Program-made: the position numbers and the translations under genes
Part shown: positions 16,439 to 23,986 of the stretch, in pieces
How positions within the stretch are numbered: position 1 is the stretch's first letter
Layout: each line of letters opens with the position of its first letter
Notes under the pieces: generated by a model
Told to the model about the DNA's origin: nothing
What the model saw: the letters and a program-made list of their open reading frames with translations, nothing else
Database searches by the model: none
Assembly (NCBI GenBank): GCA_902810705.1
Contig: CADDYU010000033.1
Span: 1 to 34,021 of the forward strand
Origin: Methylococcaceae bacterium
Lineage (GTDB): Bacteria; Pseudomonadota; Gammaproteobacteria; Methylococcales; Methylococcaceae
Reading direction: 5' to 3'
Length of the DNA stretch: 34,021 nucleotides

Positions 16439-17389
16439 ATGCCCTGTTCCTGGCTGGCCCTGATCATCAGCTTGCCCACCCACAACGCCGCCGGGCGCAT
16501 GCGGGTCTGGCGCGCGGTCAAGGCTTTGGGCTGCGGGGTGCTACGTGACGGTGTGTACCTGCTGCCCAATCGACCGGGATTTCGGCCAGCCTTTCAGAGG
16601 CAAGCGGAGGAGGTGGCACTGGGCGGCGGGACGGCCCATGTGTTGGTGCTGGACAGCGAAAATCCGGAGCAGCAACAGACCTTCGAGGATCTGTTCGACC
16701 GCTCGGCCGATTACGCCAAACTGATCGAGTCGATTCAGCGAGCCGCTGGCGAGCTCTCTTCGGAAGAGCCGGCTAGATTGCAGCGGCAGGTAAGCCGGTT
16801 GCGTAAGGACTTCGAAGCGCTCGTGATCTTGGATTACTTTCCAGGCATGGCCCGGGAGCAGGCCGCGGCGGCCTTGGAAGATCTGGAGCATGCGGTGATG
16901 GATCGGTTGATGCCGGATGAGCCGCATGCCGCTCATCGGCGCATCCCGCGTCTGCTTGTCGAGGATTACCAGGGCCGGCTATGGGCCACCCGGCGGCGGC
17001 CCTGGATCGATCGTCTTGCCAGCGCTTGGCTGATCCGCCGGTTCATCGACCGGGACGCCCGTTTTCTGTGGCTGGCCACGCCGGCCGACTGTCCCGCTGA
17101 CGCTTTGGGCTTCGATTTCGATGGGGCGGCCTTCACCCATATCGGCGCCAAGGTCACCTTCGAAGTGCTGATAGTCAGCTTCGGGCTGATGAAGGATCCC
17201 GCCCTCCAGAAACTCGGCGCCCTGGTGCACTACCTCGATGTCGGCGGGATTCCGGTGCCGGAAGCGGCCGGGCTGCAAACCCTGCTCCGCGGCATGCGCC
17301 GGCGCGTGACTGACGATGATGCCCTCTTGGCGGAAGCGAACCGGGTGTTCGACTCCCTGTATTTGGCCCTGCCCGGAACCGATTCATGA
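16439..17389 (+). CDS. chrB: Chromate resistance protein ChrB
   Basis: This 316-residue protein starts at the ATG at 16439. The N-terminal ChrB domain (to about 165) contains WLALIISLPTHNAAGRMRVW and GCGVLRDGVYLLPN. The C-terminal ChrB domain begins near 180 (LWATRRRPWIDRLASAWLIR, then FLWLATPADCPADALGFDFD and FGLMKDPALQKLGALVHYLD). ChrB is described as a chromate-sensing regulator or accessory factor that raises ChrA-based resistance in Ochrobactrum/Cupriavidus-type chr operons. The stop overlaps the chrA start by 4 bp (ATGA at 17386-17389), so the two are translationally coupled. Length and motifs are normal. Confidence 0.92.
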   Translation: MPCSWLALIISLPTHNAAGRMRVWRAVKALGCGVLRDGVYLLPNRPGFRPAFQRQAEEVALGGGTAHVLVLDSENPEQQQTFEDLFDRSADYAKLIESIQRAAGELSSEEPARLQRQVSRLRKDFEALVILDYFPGMAREQAAAALEDLEHAVMDRLMPDEPHAAHRRIPRLLVEDYQGRLWATRRRPWIDRLASAWLIRRFIDRDARFLWLATPADCPADALGFDFDGAAFTHIGAKVTFEVLIVSFGLMKDPALQKLGALVHYLDVGGIPVPEAAGLQTLLRGMRRRVTDDDALLAEANRVFDSLYLALPGTDS

Positions 17390-18786
17390 AACACGCTGAG
17401 CAACACGCCGCCCCGCCCTCCCAGCTTCATCCCCAACGTCCCCAGCCTATTTCCCAGGGACAAGCGGTCCTGTATTGGCTGAAGCTCGGCTTCATCAGCT
17501 TCGGTGGGCCGGCAGGACAGATCGCCATCATGCATCAGGACTTGGTCGAGCGAAGGCGCTGGATTTCCGAGAACCGCTACCTCCACGCGCTGAACTACTG
17601 CATGTTGCTGCCGGGGCCGGAAGCCCAGCAACTCGCGACCTATATCGGCTGGCTGATGCATCGCACCTGGGGAGGCGTGATCGCGGGCGGACTATTCGTG
17701 CTGCCGTCGCTGCTGATCCTGATTGGGTTGGGTTGGATTTACCAGGCGTTCGGTCACCTGCCCGCTGTCGCCGGGGTGTTTTACGGCATCAAGCCGGCGG
17801 TCACCGCCATCGTGCTGTTCGCGGCCTACCGCATCGGCTCGCGGGCACTGAAAAACAGGGTGCTCTGGACCATCGCTGCGCTGGCCTTTCTCGCCATCTT
17901 CGCTTTCAATGCGCCGTTTCCCCTGGTTGTGCTGACGGCCGGGCTGCTAGGGGCGATCGGCGGCAAGGTCGCTCCCAAGCGATTTGCCATCGGCGGAGGG
18001 CACGGCGCGGCGAAGCAGACTTTCGGGCCGGCGCTGATCGACGACGATACCCCGGTTCCCGCCCATGTCCGGTTTACCTGGGATGGGCTCGCCAAGGTAG
18101 TGGGAGCGGGCCTCGTGCTGTGGGGCGGCGTGATTGGGCTTCTCGGTGCGCGATATGGGTGGCATGGCCCTCTGACCCAGATGGGCTGGTTCTTCACCAA
18201 GGTGACCCTCTTGACCTTCGGCGGGGCCTACGCGGTGCTGCCCTATGTCTACCAGGGCGCGGTCGAGCATTACCCCTGGCTCACTCCCCAGCAGATGATC
18301 GACGGCTTGGCCCTGGGCGAGACCACGCCGGGCCCCCTCATCATGGTGGTGGCCTTCGTGGGCTTCGTGGCCGGCTGGACCCAACAGATCTTCGGGCCGG
18401 AGCACTTGTTCCTGGCCGGTGCCCTCGCCGCGACCGTGGTGACCTATTTCACCTTCCTGCCCAGCTTTCTGTTCATCCTGGCCGGGGGTCCCCTGGTGGA
18501 ATCCACCCACGGCAACCTGAAATTTACCGCCCCCCTGACCGGCATTACCGCTGCCGTGGTGGGCGTGATCCTGAATCTCGCAGTGTTCTTTGCCGGACAC
18601 GTCTTCTGGCCGGCGGGCTTCGCGGGGCGCTTCGATGGCGTGGCCGCCTTCATCGGCCTCGTCGCTCTGATGGCCCTGTTCCGCTACAAAGCCGGGGTCA
18701 TCCCGGTGATCGCCGCCTCCGGCCTGACGGGCTTGGCCTTGGTCTTTCTCAAACCTTTCTTGGCTGAACATGGAGTTGGGCTATGA
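17386..18786 (+). CDS. chrA: Chromate efflux transporter ChrA
   Basis: This 466-residue inner-membrane protein has the two homologous CHR halves of long-chain ChrA. The first half has WLKLGFISFGGPAGQIA (31-47) and PGPEAQQLATYIGWLMHRTW. The second has TLLTFGGAYAVLPYVYQGAV (about 273) and GETTPGPLIMVVAFVGFVAG (about 310). ChrA exports chromate from the cytoplasm, driven by the membrane potential. The gene overlaps chrB upstream and the DUF1259 gene downstream by 4 bp each, so the three are one transcription and translation unit. Nothing is missing. Confidence 0.95.
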   Translation: MKHAEQHAAPPSQLHPQRPQPISQGQAVLYWLKLGFISFGGPAGQIAIMHQDLVERRRWISENRYLHALNYCMLLPGPEAQQLATYIGWLMHRTWGGVIAGGLFVLPSLLILIGLGWIYQAFGHLPAVAGVFYGIKPAVTAIVLFAAYRIGSRALKNRVLWTIAALAFLAIFAFNAPFPLVVLTAGLLGAIGGKVAPKRFAIGGGHGAAKQTFGPALIDDDTPVPAHVRFTWDGLAKVVGAGLVLWGGVIGLLGARYGWHGPLTQMGWFFTKVTLLTFGGAYAVLPYVYQGAVEHYPWLTPQQMIDGLALGETTPGPLIMVVAFVGFVAGWTQQIFGPEHLFLAGALAATVVTYFTFLPSFLFILAGGPLVESTHGNLKFTAPLTGITAAVVGVILNLAVFFAGHVFWPAGFAGRFDGVAAFIGLVALMALFRYKAGVIPVIAASGLTGLALVFLKPFLAEHGVGL

Positions 18787-19694
18787 ATACACGACCTCGC
18801 TCTCGGATTTCCCTGCTCTTCACGTGCGCCCTGTTGATCGGACCGGCCATGGGCCGCGAGGACAAAAGCCATCCGACAGCGCTGGATACCACCAAGATCG
18901 AGCAACTGACCGGCCTCAAGGGCAAGTTCGACCCGTCCGAGCACGTCTTCAAGGTCAGCGCGCCGCGCTCCGATCTCAAGGTGACCGTGGCCGGGGTCCA
19001 CATGATGCCGCCCATGGGGCTGACCTCCTGGGCCGGTTTCGTGAAATCCGGCTCCGCGACTTTGGTCACGGGCGATCTGGTACTGCTGGAGGATCAGGTG
19101 AGCCCAGTGATGGACGCCGCGCTGGACAATGGTCTGAAGGTCACCGCGCTGCACAACCATTTCTTGTGGGAGACGCCCCGGGTGATGTTCATGCATATCG
19201 GAGGCCTCGGCGAGGAGGACAAGCTGGCCGTGGCGGTGGGCAAGGTCTTCGCCGAGATCAAGGAGACCGCAGGCGGTAGAGGCAAGACCCCAAGGCTGGA
19301 AATGGATACGGCCAAGTCCAAATTGACGGCGGACAAACTCGATGCGGCACTCGGCGTCAAGGGCGAGACCAGCGGCGGCATTTACAAAGCGAACTGGGGC
19401 CGGACTGCCCGATTGGACGGGACCGCGGTGGGCAACGCCATGGGCGTCAACACCTGGGCCGCCTTCGCCGGTTCCGACGAACGGGCGGTGGTGGATGGGG
19501 ATTTCGTCATGCCCGAAGAGGAGCTGCAGCCGGTACTGAAAGCCCTGCGCCAGGCCGGCATCCATGTGGTGGCGATCCATCAGCACATGCTGGGCGAAAC
19601 ACCGAAGATGATGTTCCTGCACTACTGGGGCGTGGGCCGGACAGCCGATCTGGCGCGGGGACTCAAGTCGGCGCTGGAAACGCAAAAGTTGTAA
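18783..19694 (+). CDS. DUF1259 (LppY/LpqO-type) secreted protein, coupled to chrA
   Basis: This 303-residue protein starts at the ATG at 18783, overlapping the chrA stop by 4 bp. A signal peptide covers about 1-24 (RSRISLLFTCALLIGPAMG). It is made of two DUF1259 repeats of about 130 residues, each ending in the same pattern H-x-H-x3-E-x7-H: H124, H126, E130, H138 (LHNHFLWETPRVMFMH) and H266, H268, E272, H280 (IHQHMLGETPKMMFLH). The pattern looks like a metal site, possibly of a cupin-like fold, but no activity is established for the family. Being the third gene of a chromate operon suggests a periplasmic role in oxyanion or metal handling; that is inference. It replaces the ChrC/ChrF genes often found in this position. 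Confidence 0.85.
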   Translation: MNTRPRSRISLLFTCALLIGPAMGREDKSHPTALDTTKIEQLTGLKGKFDPSEHVFKVSAPRSDLKVTVAGVHMMPPMGLTSWAGFVKSGSATLVTGDLVLLEDQVSPVMDAALDNGLKVTALHNHFLWETPRVMFMHIGGLGEEDKLAVAVGKVFAEIKETAGGRGKTPRLEMDTAKSKLTADKLDAALGVKGETSGGIYKANWGRTARLDGTAVGNAMGVNTWAAFAGSDERAVVDGDFVMPEEELQPVLKALRQAGIHVVAIHQHMLGETPKMMFLHYWGVGRTADLARGLKSALETQKL

Positions 19695-20139
19695 GCGGAC
19701 AGATGATCGATCCGTCGAGGTGCGCCATGAGTGGCATGACGCGCTTTATGCCTGGTGCAGGCACTGTCAGACGGAAACCCATCATTGACCATCTGCAGTG
19801 AGCTTCCGTCAAGCGAAGCAATTCCCTGTCCTCTGAACTCTTGGTTATAAGCAGCCGAATCAAGCTTCCGGCGATTTTTGAAATTCTTGTTTCGATTTTC
19901 ACGGCCACTCGGAACGAAATAGGCTTTGTTGCGTTAACGGTCGCCTGATTGAGTAGTTCGGGCGGCTGGGCGAAACGCCTATTCGGGAGGCGAGTCCGCG
20001 CATAGACTAACGGGCGAACGGCCGTGCTGCGGCCTGCAAGCGTATCGTTGCTCCGAGCCGGCGGAAGAGAGCAGACCGAGGGATGGACTCCGCCCCTGAG
20101 CCGTGTTCTAAAATGCCGTGTCTCCGCCCGTGAAATCCC
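19695..20139. other. 445-bp intergenic region, no gene recognised
   Basis: This lies between the chromate operon and the Crp/Fnr gene. A 14-base AGGCTTTGTTGCGT (19920-19933) resembles the GGCTTTGTTG ends of IS5/IS903-like elements, but no partner repeat or transposase is seen. The stretch 19800-19930 is distinctly AT-richer than its surroundings. It may be an old insertion scar. No terminator with a T-tract was found after the DUF1259 gene. Confidence 0.3.
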
Positions 20140-20790
20140 ATGACGCTGTTGTCCGATAGCGAGATCGCACGCTGGACATCCATGATGCCCTCCCTGGTCA
20201 CTCTTGACCTGGCGGATAAGGCGGTGGTTTATCGCCAGGGGGATGCCCACGGGCATTTCTTCTGGTTGATCAAAGGCGTGATCAAGCTTTCGCAAGTCAC
20301 CGAGGGCGGTCGGCCGATCACTACGGCCATCCTGCGCCCTGGGGACGTGTTCGGCGACACTCTGGCGAACAGCCGGTCGGAGCACACGGCGACGGCGATC
20401 GGTGACGCTCGTCTCGGGCGAATCGCCCAAATGGAACTGACGACACTCCCGAGCCGCTGCGCCGAGCTCGCGGCCGACCTGATCGCGCGACTTGGAACCT
20501 GGCAGCGGCGTACCGAGCGCAGACTCGTTGGCGTCCTCACTCAGACGGTCGAGGCGCGCTTGATCGAGACCTTACATGAGCTCGCCCTGGTGTTCGGCAG
20601 CCGATGTCCCCACGGCTATGCGCTCGAGATTCGGCTGACCCAGCAGGACATGGCCGACCTGGTGTGCGCCAGCCGGCCCGTGGTCACCAAGGCGATGAAC
20701 GACTTGCGCGACCGCGGTCTTTTAGACTACACGCGGGAGCTGATTTGCGTGGACGATACCGCCCTCAGGTCCCTTTCGTCGCCGCGCTAG
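20140..20790 (+). CDS. Crp/Fnr-family transcriptional regulator
   Basis: This 216-residue protein has an N-terminal cyclic-nucleotide-binding-like beta-barrel (about 15-120; AVVYRQGDAHGHFFWLIKGV and LRPGDVFGD), a dimerisation helix (about 115-150), and a C-terminal Crp-type winged helix (about 150-210; LTQQDMADLVCASRPVVTKA for the recognition helix). The N-terminal half lacks the four cysteines of oxygen-sensing Fnr, and I do not see the cAMP-contact Arg/Ser set. The effector is therefore unknown. It precedes a small membrane-protein gene by 113 bp and may regulate it. Confidence 0.87.
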   Translation: MTLLSDSEIARWTSMMPSLVTLDLADKAVVYRQGDAHGHFFWLIKGVIKLSQVTEGGRPITTAILRPGDVFGDTLANSRSEHTATAIGDARLGRIAQMELTTLPSRCAELAADLIARLGTWQRRTERRLVGVLTQTVEARLIETLHELALVFGSRCPHGYALEIRLTQQDMADLVCASRPVVTKAMNDLRDRGLLDYTRELICVDDTALRSLSSPR

Positions 20791-20903
20791 GGTCGTTTGT
20801 CATCCGCATGACAGACCGGCCCACGAAATTCCTTCACGCTTGGCTCGAGCGGAGCGATGGTATCGGTCCGCAGCCCCTGACCTGGAATCGAAGGAGACTT
20901 CCC

Positions 20904-21278
20904 GTGAAACCCATTACCCCAACCCTCCACGGTTATCTGGACTACGCGACCGTCACCGTCTTGCTTGTGGCGCCCGCGCTGCTCGATTTTGGCGGCCTGC
21001 CCGCAGTTCTCTCCCGAGGACTCGCCGCGGTGCACTTGGCGGTGACGCTGATCTCGGCCTTTCCCTTGGGTCTTCGCCCCTGGCTGCCGTTTGTCATTCA
21101 CGGAGTGATCGAGAAGGTCGTCGGGCCGCTCCTGGTCCTGGCCCCGTTCATCCTCGGGTTCACCTCGGCCGGTTTGGCCCCCCACTTCTTCGTGGTCATG
21201 GGCCTCGGGATCATCATTGTGGGATGGTTGACCGACTATGGGGCATCGCTCGACGCTTCGCTCCTCGGCAGTCACTGA
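20904..21278 (+). CDS. Small four-helix membrane protein (SPW-like)
   Basis: The start is the GTG at 20904, eight bases after AAGGAG (20891-20896); longer in-frame starts lie inside the Crp/Fnr gene and lack such a site. The 124-residue protein has four hydrophobic segments (about 12-30, 38-56, 66-88, 93-112) and a repeated pattern: HGYLDYATVTVLLVAPALLD, then LPFVIHGVIEKVVGPLLVLA. This repeat, His-x3-Asp/Glu followed by a helix ending in APxLL/F, is typical of small SPW-repeat-like inner-membrane proteins of unknown function. Its ribosome binding site is strong. Confidence 0.7.
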   Translation: MKPITPTLHGYLDYATVTVLLVAPALLDFGGLPAVLSRGLAAVHLAVTLISAFPLGLRPWLPFVIHGVIEKVVGPLLVLAPFILGFTSAGLAPHFFVVMGLGIIIVGWLTDYGASLDASLLGSH

Positions 21279-21516
21279 GCTGATGGCGTATGGGCACGGA
21301 TGGCGCATGCCCTGATTTTTCCCCTTGAAGTGGGTCCCCCCATTCCTGATCCGGGGAATCGGGGCGCTGTTCCCATCGCGTTCGATGACGTTCTCGACGG
21401 CATGGCTGCGGAAGTCCAGAGTCAGGCTGTTGGACAGCCGCCCCAAAAAAGCCGTCGGGGCGCCCGCTCGACGAGCATCCCATGCGGGTCGAGCAGGCTT
21501 GCTGAGGTGGTGGGAT

Positions 21517-21852
21517 TCAGCCCCCGTTTTTCTCCATAAAGCTCAGGTACTCCTTCCCGGACACCCGACCATCGGCGTTCCTGTCCATCTCGTGGAACGC
21601 CCGCAGGAGACGGGTCGCCCGGAAGTCCCGGTCGGAGGTCGGAGTGGCGGCGCTGAGGTGGTTGGCCTCGGCGAATTCACCGCGCGTGATGAGGCCGTCC
21701 CCGTTCAAGTCGGTTCGGTGAAAGCTCCGCGCTCGAAGCTGCGCGGGGCTCTTGGGTTTGGCCGGTGCCAGGGCCTCGGCCGCGTGACTCACGGCGGACG
21801 CCGCCATCCAGGCGGCACTCAACAACAACAGATAGGGCTTGGCTGTCTTCAT
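21517..21852 (-). CDS. Secreted EF-hand calcium-binding protein
   Basis: The start is the ATG at 21852, with AAGGAG about eight bases upstream on the minus strand. A longer frame to 22068 overlaps the upstream gene and has no signal. The 111-residue protein has a signal peptide (MKTAKPYLLLLSAAWMAASA VSHA) and two EF-hand loops: DLNGDGLITRGEF and DRNADGRVSGKEY. Both have acidic or Asn residues at positions 1, 3 and 5, Gly at 6 and Glu at 12, so both should bind calcium. It is 33 bp downstream of the secreted unknown protein and probably in one operon with it. Confidence 0.85.
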   Translation of the reverse strand: MKTAKPYLLLLSAAWMAASAVSHAAEALAPAKPKSPAQLRARSFHRTDLNGDGLITRGEFAEANHLSAATPTSDRDFRATRLLRAFHEMDRNADGRVSGKEYLSFMEKNGG

Positions 21853-21884
21853 GGGGAATCTCCTTGGTGGGCTCGGGATTAGGA

Positions 21885-23076
21885 TTAAAAGAGGCGCTGG
21901 ACGGGCGGGCAGTTGACGATGATTCCGCTGGAGCCGAAGGGGCTCCCGCCGGGCCCCGTCAGGAAGCCGTCCTGAACCAGGGTGAGGATCTGGAACTCCT
22001 CGCGCAGTTGTGACCGGTAGCCTTGGGCTATGGCGTCGGGGGTCCATTCGTACACGTTCACGTCCCACAAGGGGCTGTAGTCGTTCGCGATGGTCGGGAT
22101 GCCGCCGATGGTGTTGTTGGGGCGATGACCGTCCGTCACCGCGGCGAAAAGGCCCTTACGCTGCGGGTTGGCGCAGTCCCCTGGGCCGTTGAGCGCGGCG
22201 AACAGCCTTTCCACCGGACTGCTGAAGGAATCGTCGCCTCCCGTGGGAATGTTCCGGAGCAGCGGTGCGTAGGTCGCGCCTTCCACCGCGGCGACAACGG
22301 GGGTCGTTCACGTCAGTGGAGAGGTACATCAGGGCGCGGCCGAAGCTGAACCCGTTGACCAGCTGCAGGGTGACCGTCTGGTTTTGCGGGTCGATGGCGA
22401 CCACCTCGTCATGAACCTTCGTATAGTCCACGTTCCCCTCCGGGAAGCTGATTTCGCCATCCTCGACCCCGAAGGCAATGATGGGCGCGTTGAACACGAT
22501 CCCGCCGGAGTTGGCGACTTTGACCAAGGGGCTGTAATTCCGGTCTCCCACGGATCCCGCTTGGGCCGATTGCGGCGGGAACGGACGGTCGGCTGGACCC
22601 GGCACGACGGTGCGTACCGGGCTGAAGTCCACCCCGCCGGCGTCGAACACCAGGTCGTTGTTCTCGTCGAAGTTCGCGGTTCTCGCGCCGTTCGTGGCAT
22701 AGGTGAGCTTGGCCGAGAAATTGAGCCCCAGGAAAGCCGCCTGAGCCGAATCGTTCGTGTCGGTCAGGATGTACCAGACGGGCTTCTTGCCGGCCTTCAG
22801 ATACCCCTTATAGAGTGGCAGGGTGACCGTGCCCTTGACCACGTCCACCTGGCCGGATCGCAGCAATTGCACTGGCCCGACCTGGGTCTGATCCAGGGGC
22901 GGCGGACCGAAGTAGGACAAGCCTATGGTCGTGCCGATGGAGGCCGGGGCCGGGAACAGGTCGCATCCGGGCCCATCGCCCCTGGGGCCCGGGCCATCGG
23001 CGGAAGCCTGAGGAATCGTCAGCAGTTGGGCCGAAACGCTTAGAATCGTCGCGGCCGCTGTGATACGCAAATTCAT
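21885..23076 (-). CDS. Secreted protein of unknown function, about 396 residues, one frameshift
   Basis: The ATG at 23076 follows AGGAG. A signal peptide (MNLRITAAATILSVSAQLLT IPQASA) leads to a mature domain without a family I can name: KGTVTLPLYKGYLKAGKKPV, then WYILTDTNDSAQAAFLGLNF, then LVKVANSGGIVFNAPIIAFG. At about 22300 the frame breaks in a C5 run (LSTDVNDP). Removing one C restores VVAAVEGATYAPLLRNIPTG and a C-terminal domain to the stop at 21885. Both halves have the composition and length of one protein, so this is a recent lesion or a sequence error. It is followed by the EF-hand gene and divergent from the second two-component system. Confidence 0.65.
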
Positions 23077-23165
23077 AAGGAGCTCCTGATCATTCAGTCG
23101 AGTTGAAGAATCGAAACGCGAGGGCGCCCACCTTCATGGGGCGCAAGCATTGTGTGGTTCGAAAA

Positions 23166-23182
23166 ATCACGAATTCATCACG
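23166..23182 (+). promoter_or_regulatory. Candidate response-regulator operator, ATCACG-N5-ATCACG
   Basis: ATCACGAATTCATCACG holds two identical 6-bp half-sites 11 bp apart, the same geometry as the operator-like repeat of the first two-component system. It lies in the 199-bp divergent region, 90 bp from the start of the secreted protein (23076) and 93 bp from the start of the response regulator (23276). It is well placed to control both directions. Binding by this regulator is inference. Confidence 0.45.
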
Positions 23183-23275
23183 GAGCGTTCAAATAAATGT
23201 GATTGGCCGGTCACTTCCGGCTGGCCGATAATCGGCGCCCGGTGATTCCATTCGAGCGGCGGGGGAGCGCAGGCG

Positions 23276-23986
23276 ATGAAACGCATCTTGGTGATCGAAG
23301 ACGATCCCGACATCGGCGATATGCTCGGCATCAACCTCCAGGACGAGGGCTTCGCGGTGGAGATCGCCATGGACGGCGTCGAGGGGCTCGATCGATTGAA
23401 GGCCCATCGTTACGACCTGCTGGTTCTGGATCTGATGCTGCCCGGCCTTGATGGCCTTGAAATCTGCCGCGAGGTCCGACACCGGCCCCATTACCAGCCG
23501 ATCATCATCATCAGCGCCAAGTCGGCGGAAACCCAAAGGGTGCTGGGTCTCGAACTCGGGGCCGACGATTATCTGACCAAGCCGTTCTCGATCCCCGAAC
23601 TGATCGCGAGGATTCGCGCGCTGTTTCGCCGTGCCGAGGCGATGGAGCGGCAGGCCCAGATGAAGACCGGGGTGATCGAGTGCGGCGGCCTGCGGATCGA
23701 CCCGGTGGCCCATGAAGCCACGCTCGGAGGTCAGCCGCTCACGTTGACCCTGAAGGAGTTCGAGCTGCTGCTGTTCTTCGCCCGGAACCCGGGCCAGGCG
23801 TTTACGCGCGTCGCGCTCCTGAATCGGGTATGGGGCTATTCCCACGACGGGTACGAGCACACGGTGAATTCCCACATCAATCGCCTGCGAGCGAAGATCG
23901 AGCGCGACCCCACCCGGCCCGAATTCATTCAGACGGTGTGGGGTGTCGGTTACAAGTTCGCCGATTTCGGGGAGAGTCGTTCATGA
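23276..23986 (+). CDS. OmpR/PhoB-family response regulator
   Basis: This 236-residue protein has a receiver domain with E8, D9 and D10, the phosphorylated Asp D52 in LLVLDLMLP, Ser at the switch position (IIIISAKS), and K102 in LTKPFS. The winged-helix DNA-binding domain runs from about 135 to 232 (LTLTLKEFELLLFFARNPGQ, then HTVNSHINRLRAKIE and FIQTVWGVGYKFAD). A linker of about 15 residues separates the domains. The stop overlaps the kinase start by 4 bp (ATGA at 23983-23986). It is the obvious candidate to act on the divergent secreted-protein/EF-hand pair. Confidence 0.93.
   Translation: MKRILVIEDDPDIGDMLGINLQDEGFAVEIAMDGVEGLDRLKAHRYDLLVLDLMLPGLDGLEICREVRHRPHYQPIIIISAKSAETQRVLGLELGADDYLTKPFSIPELIARIRALFRRAEAMERQAQMKTGVIECGGLRIDPVAHEATLGGQPLTLTLKEFELLLFFARNPGQAFTRVALLNRVWGYSHDGYEHTVNSHINRLRAKIERDPTRPEFIQTVWGVGYKFADFGESRS

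Noticed and set aside
19920-19935. AGGCTTTGTTGCGT as an IS5/IS903-type terminus
   Set aside because: Only one end-like motif, with no partner repeat, target duplication or transposase sequence nearby.
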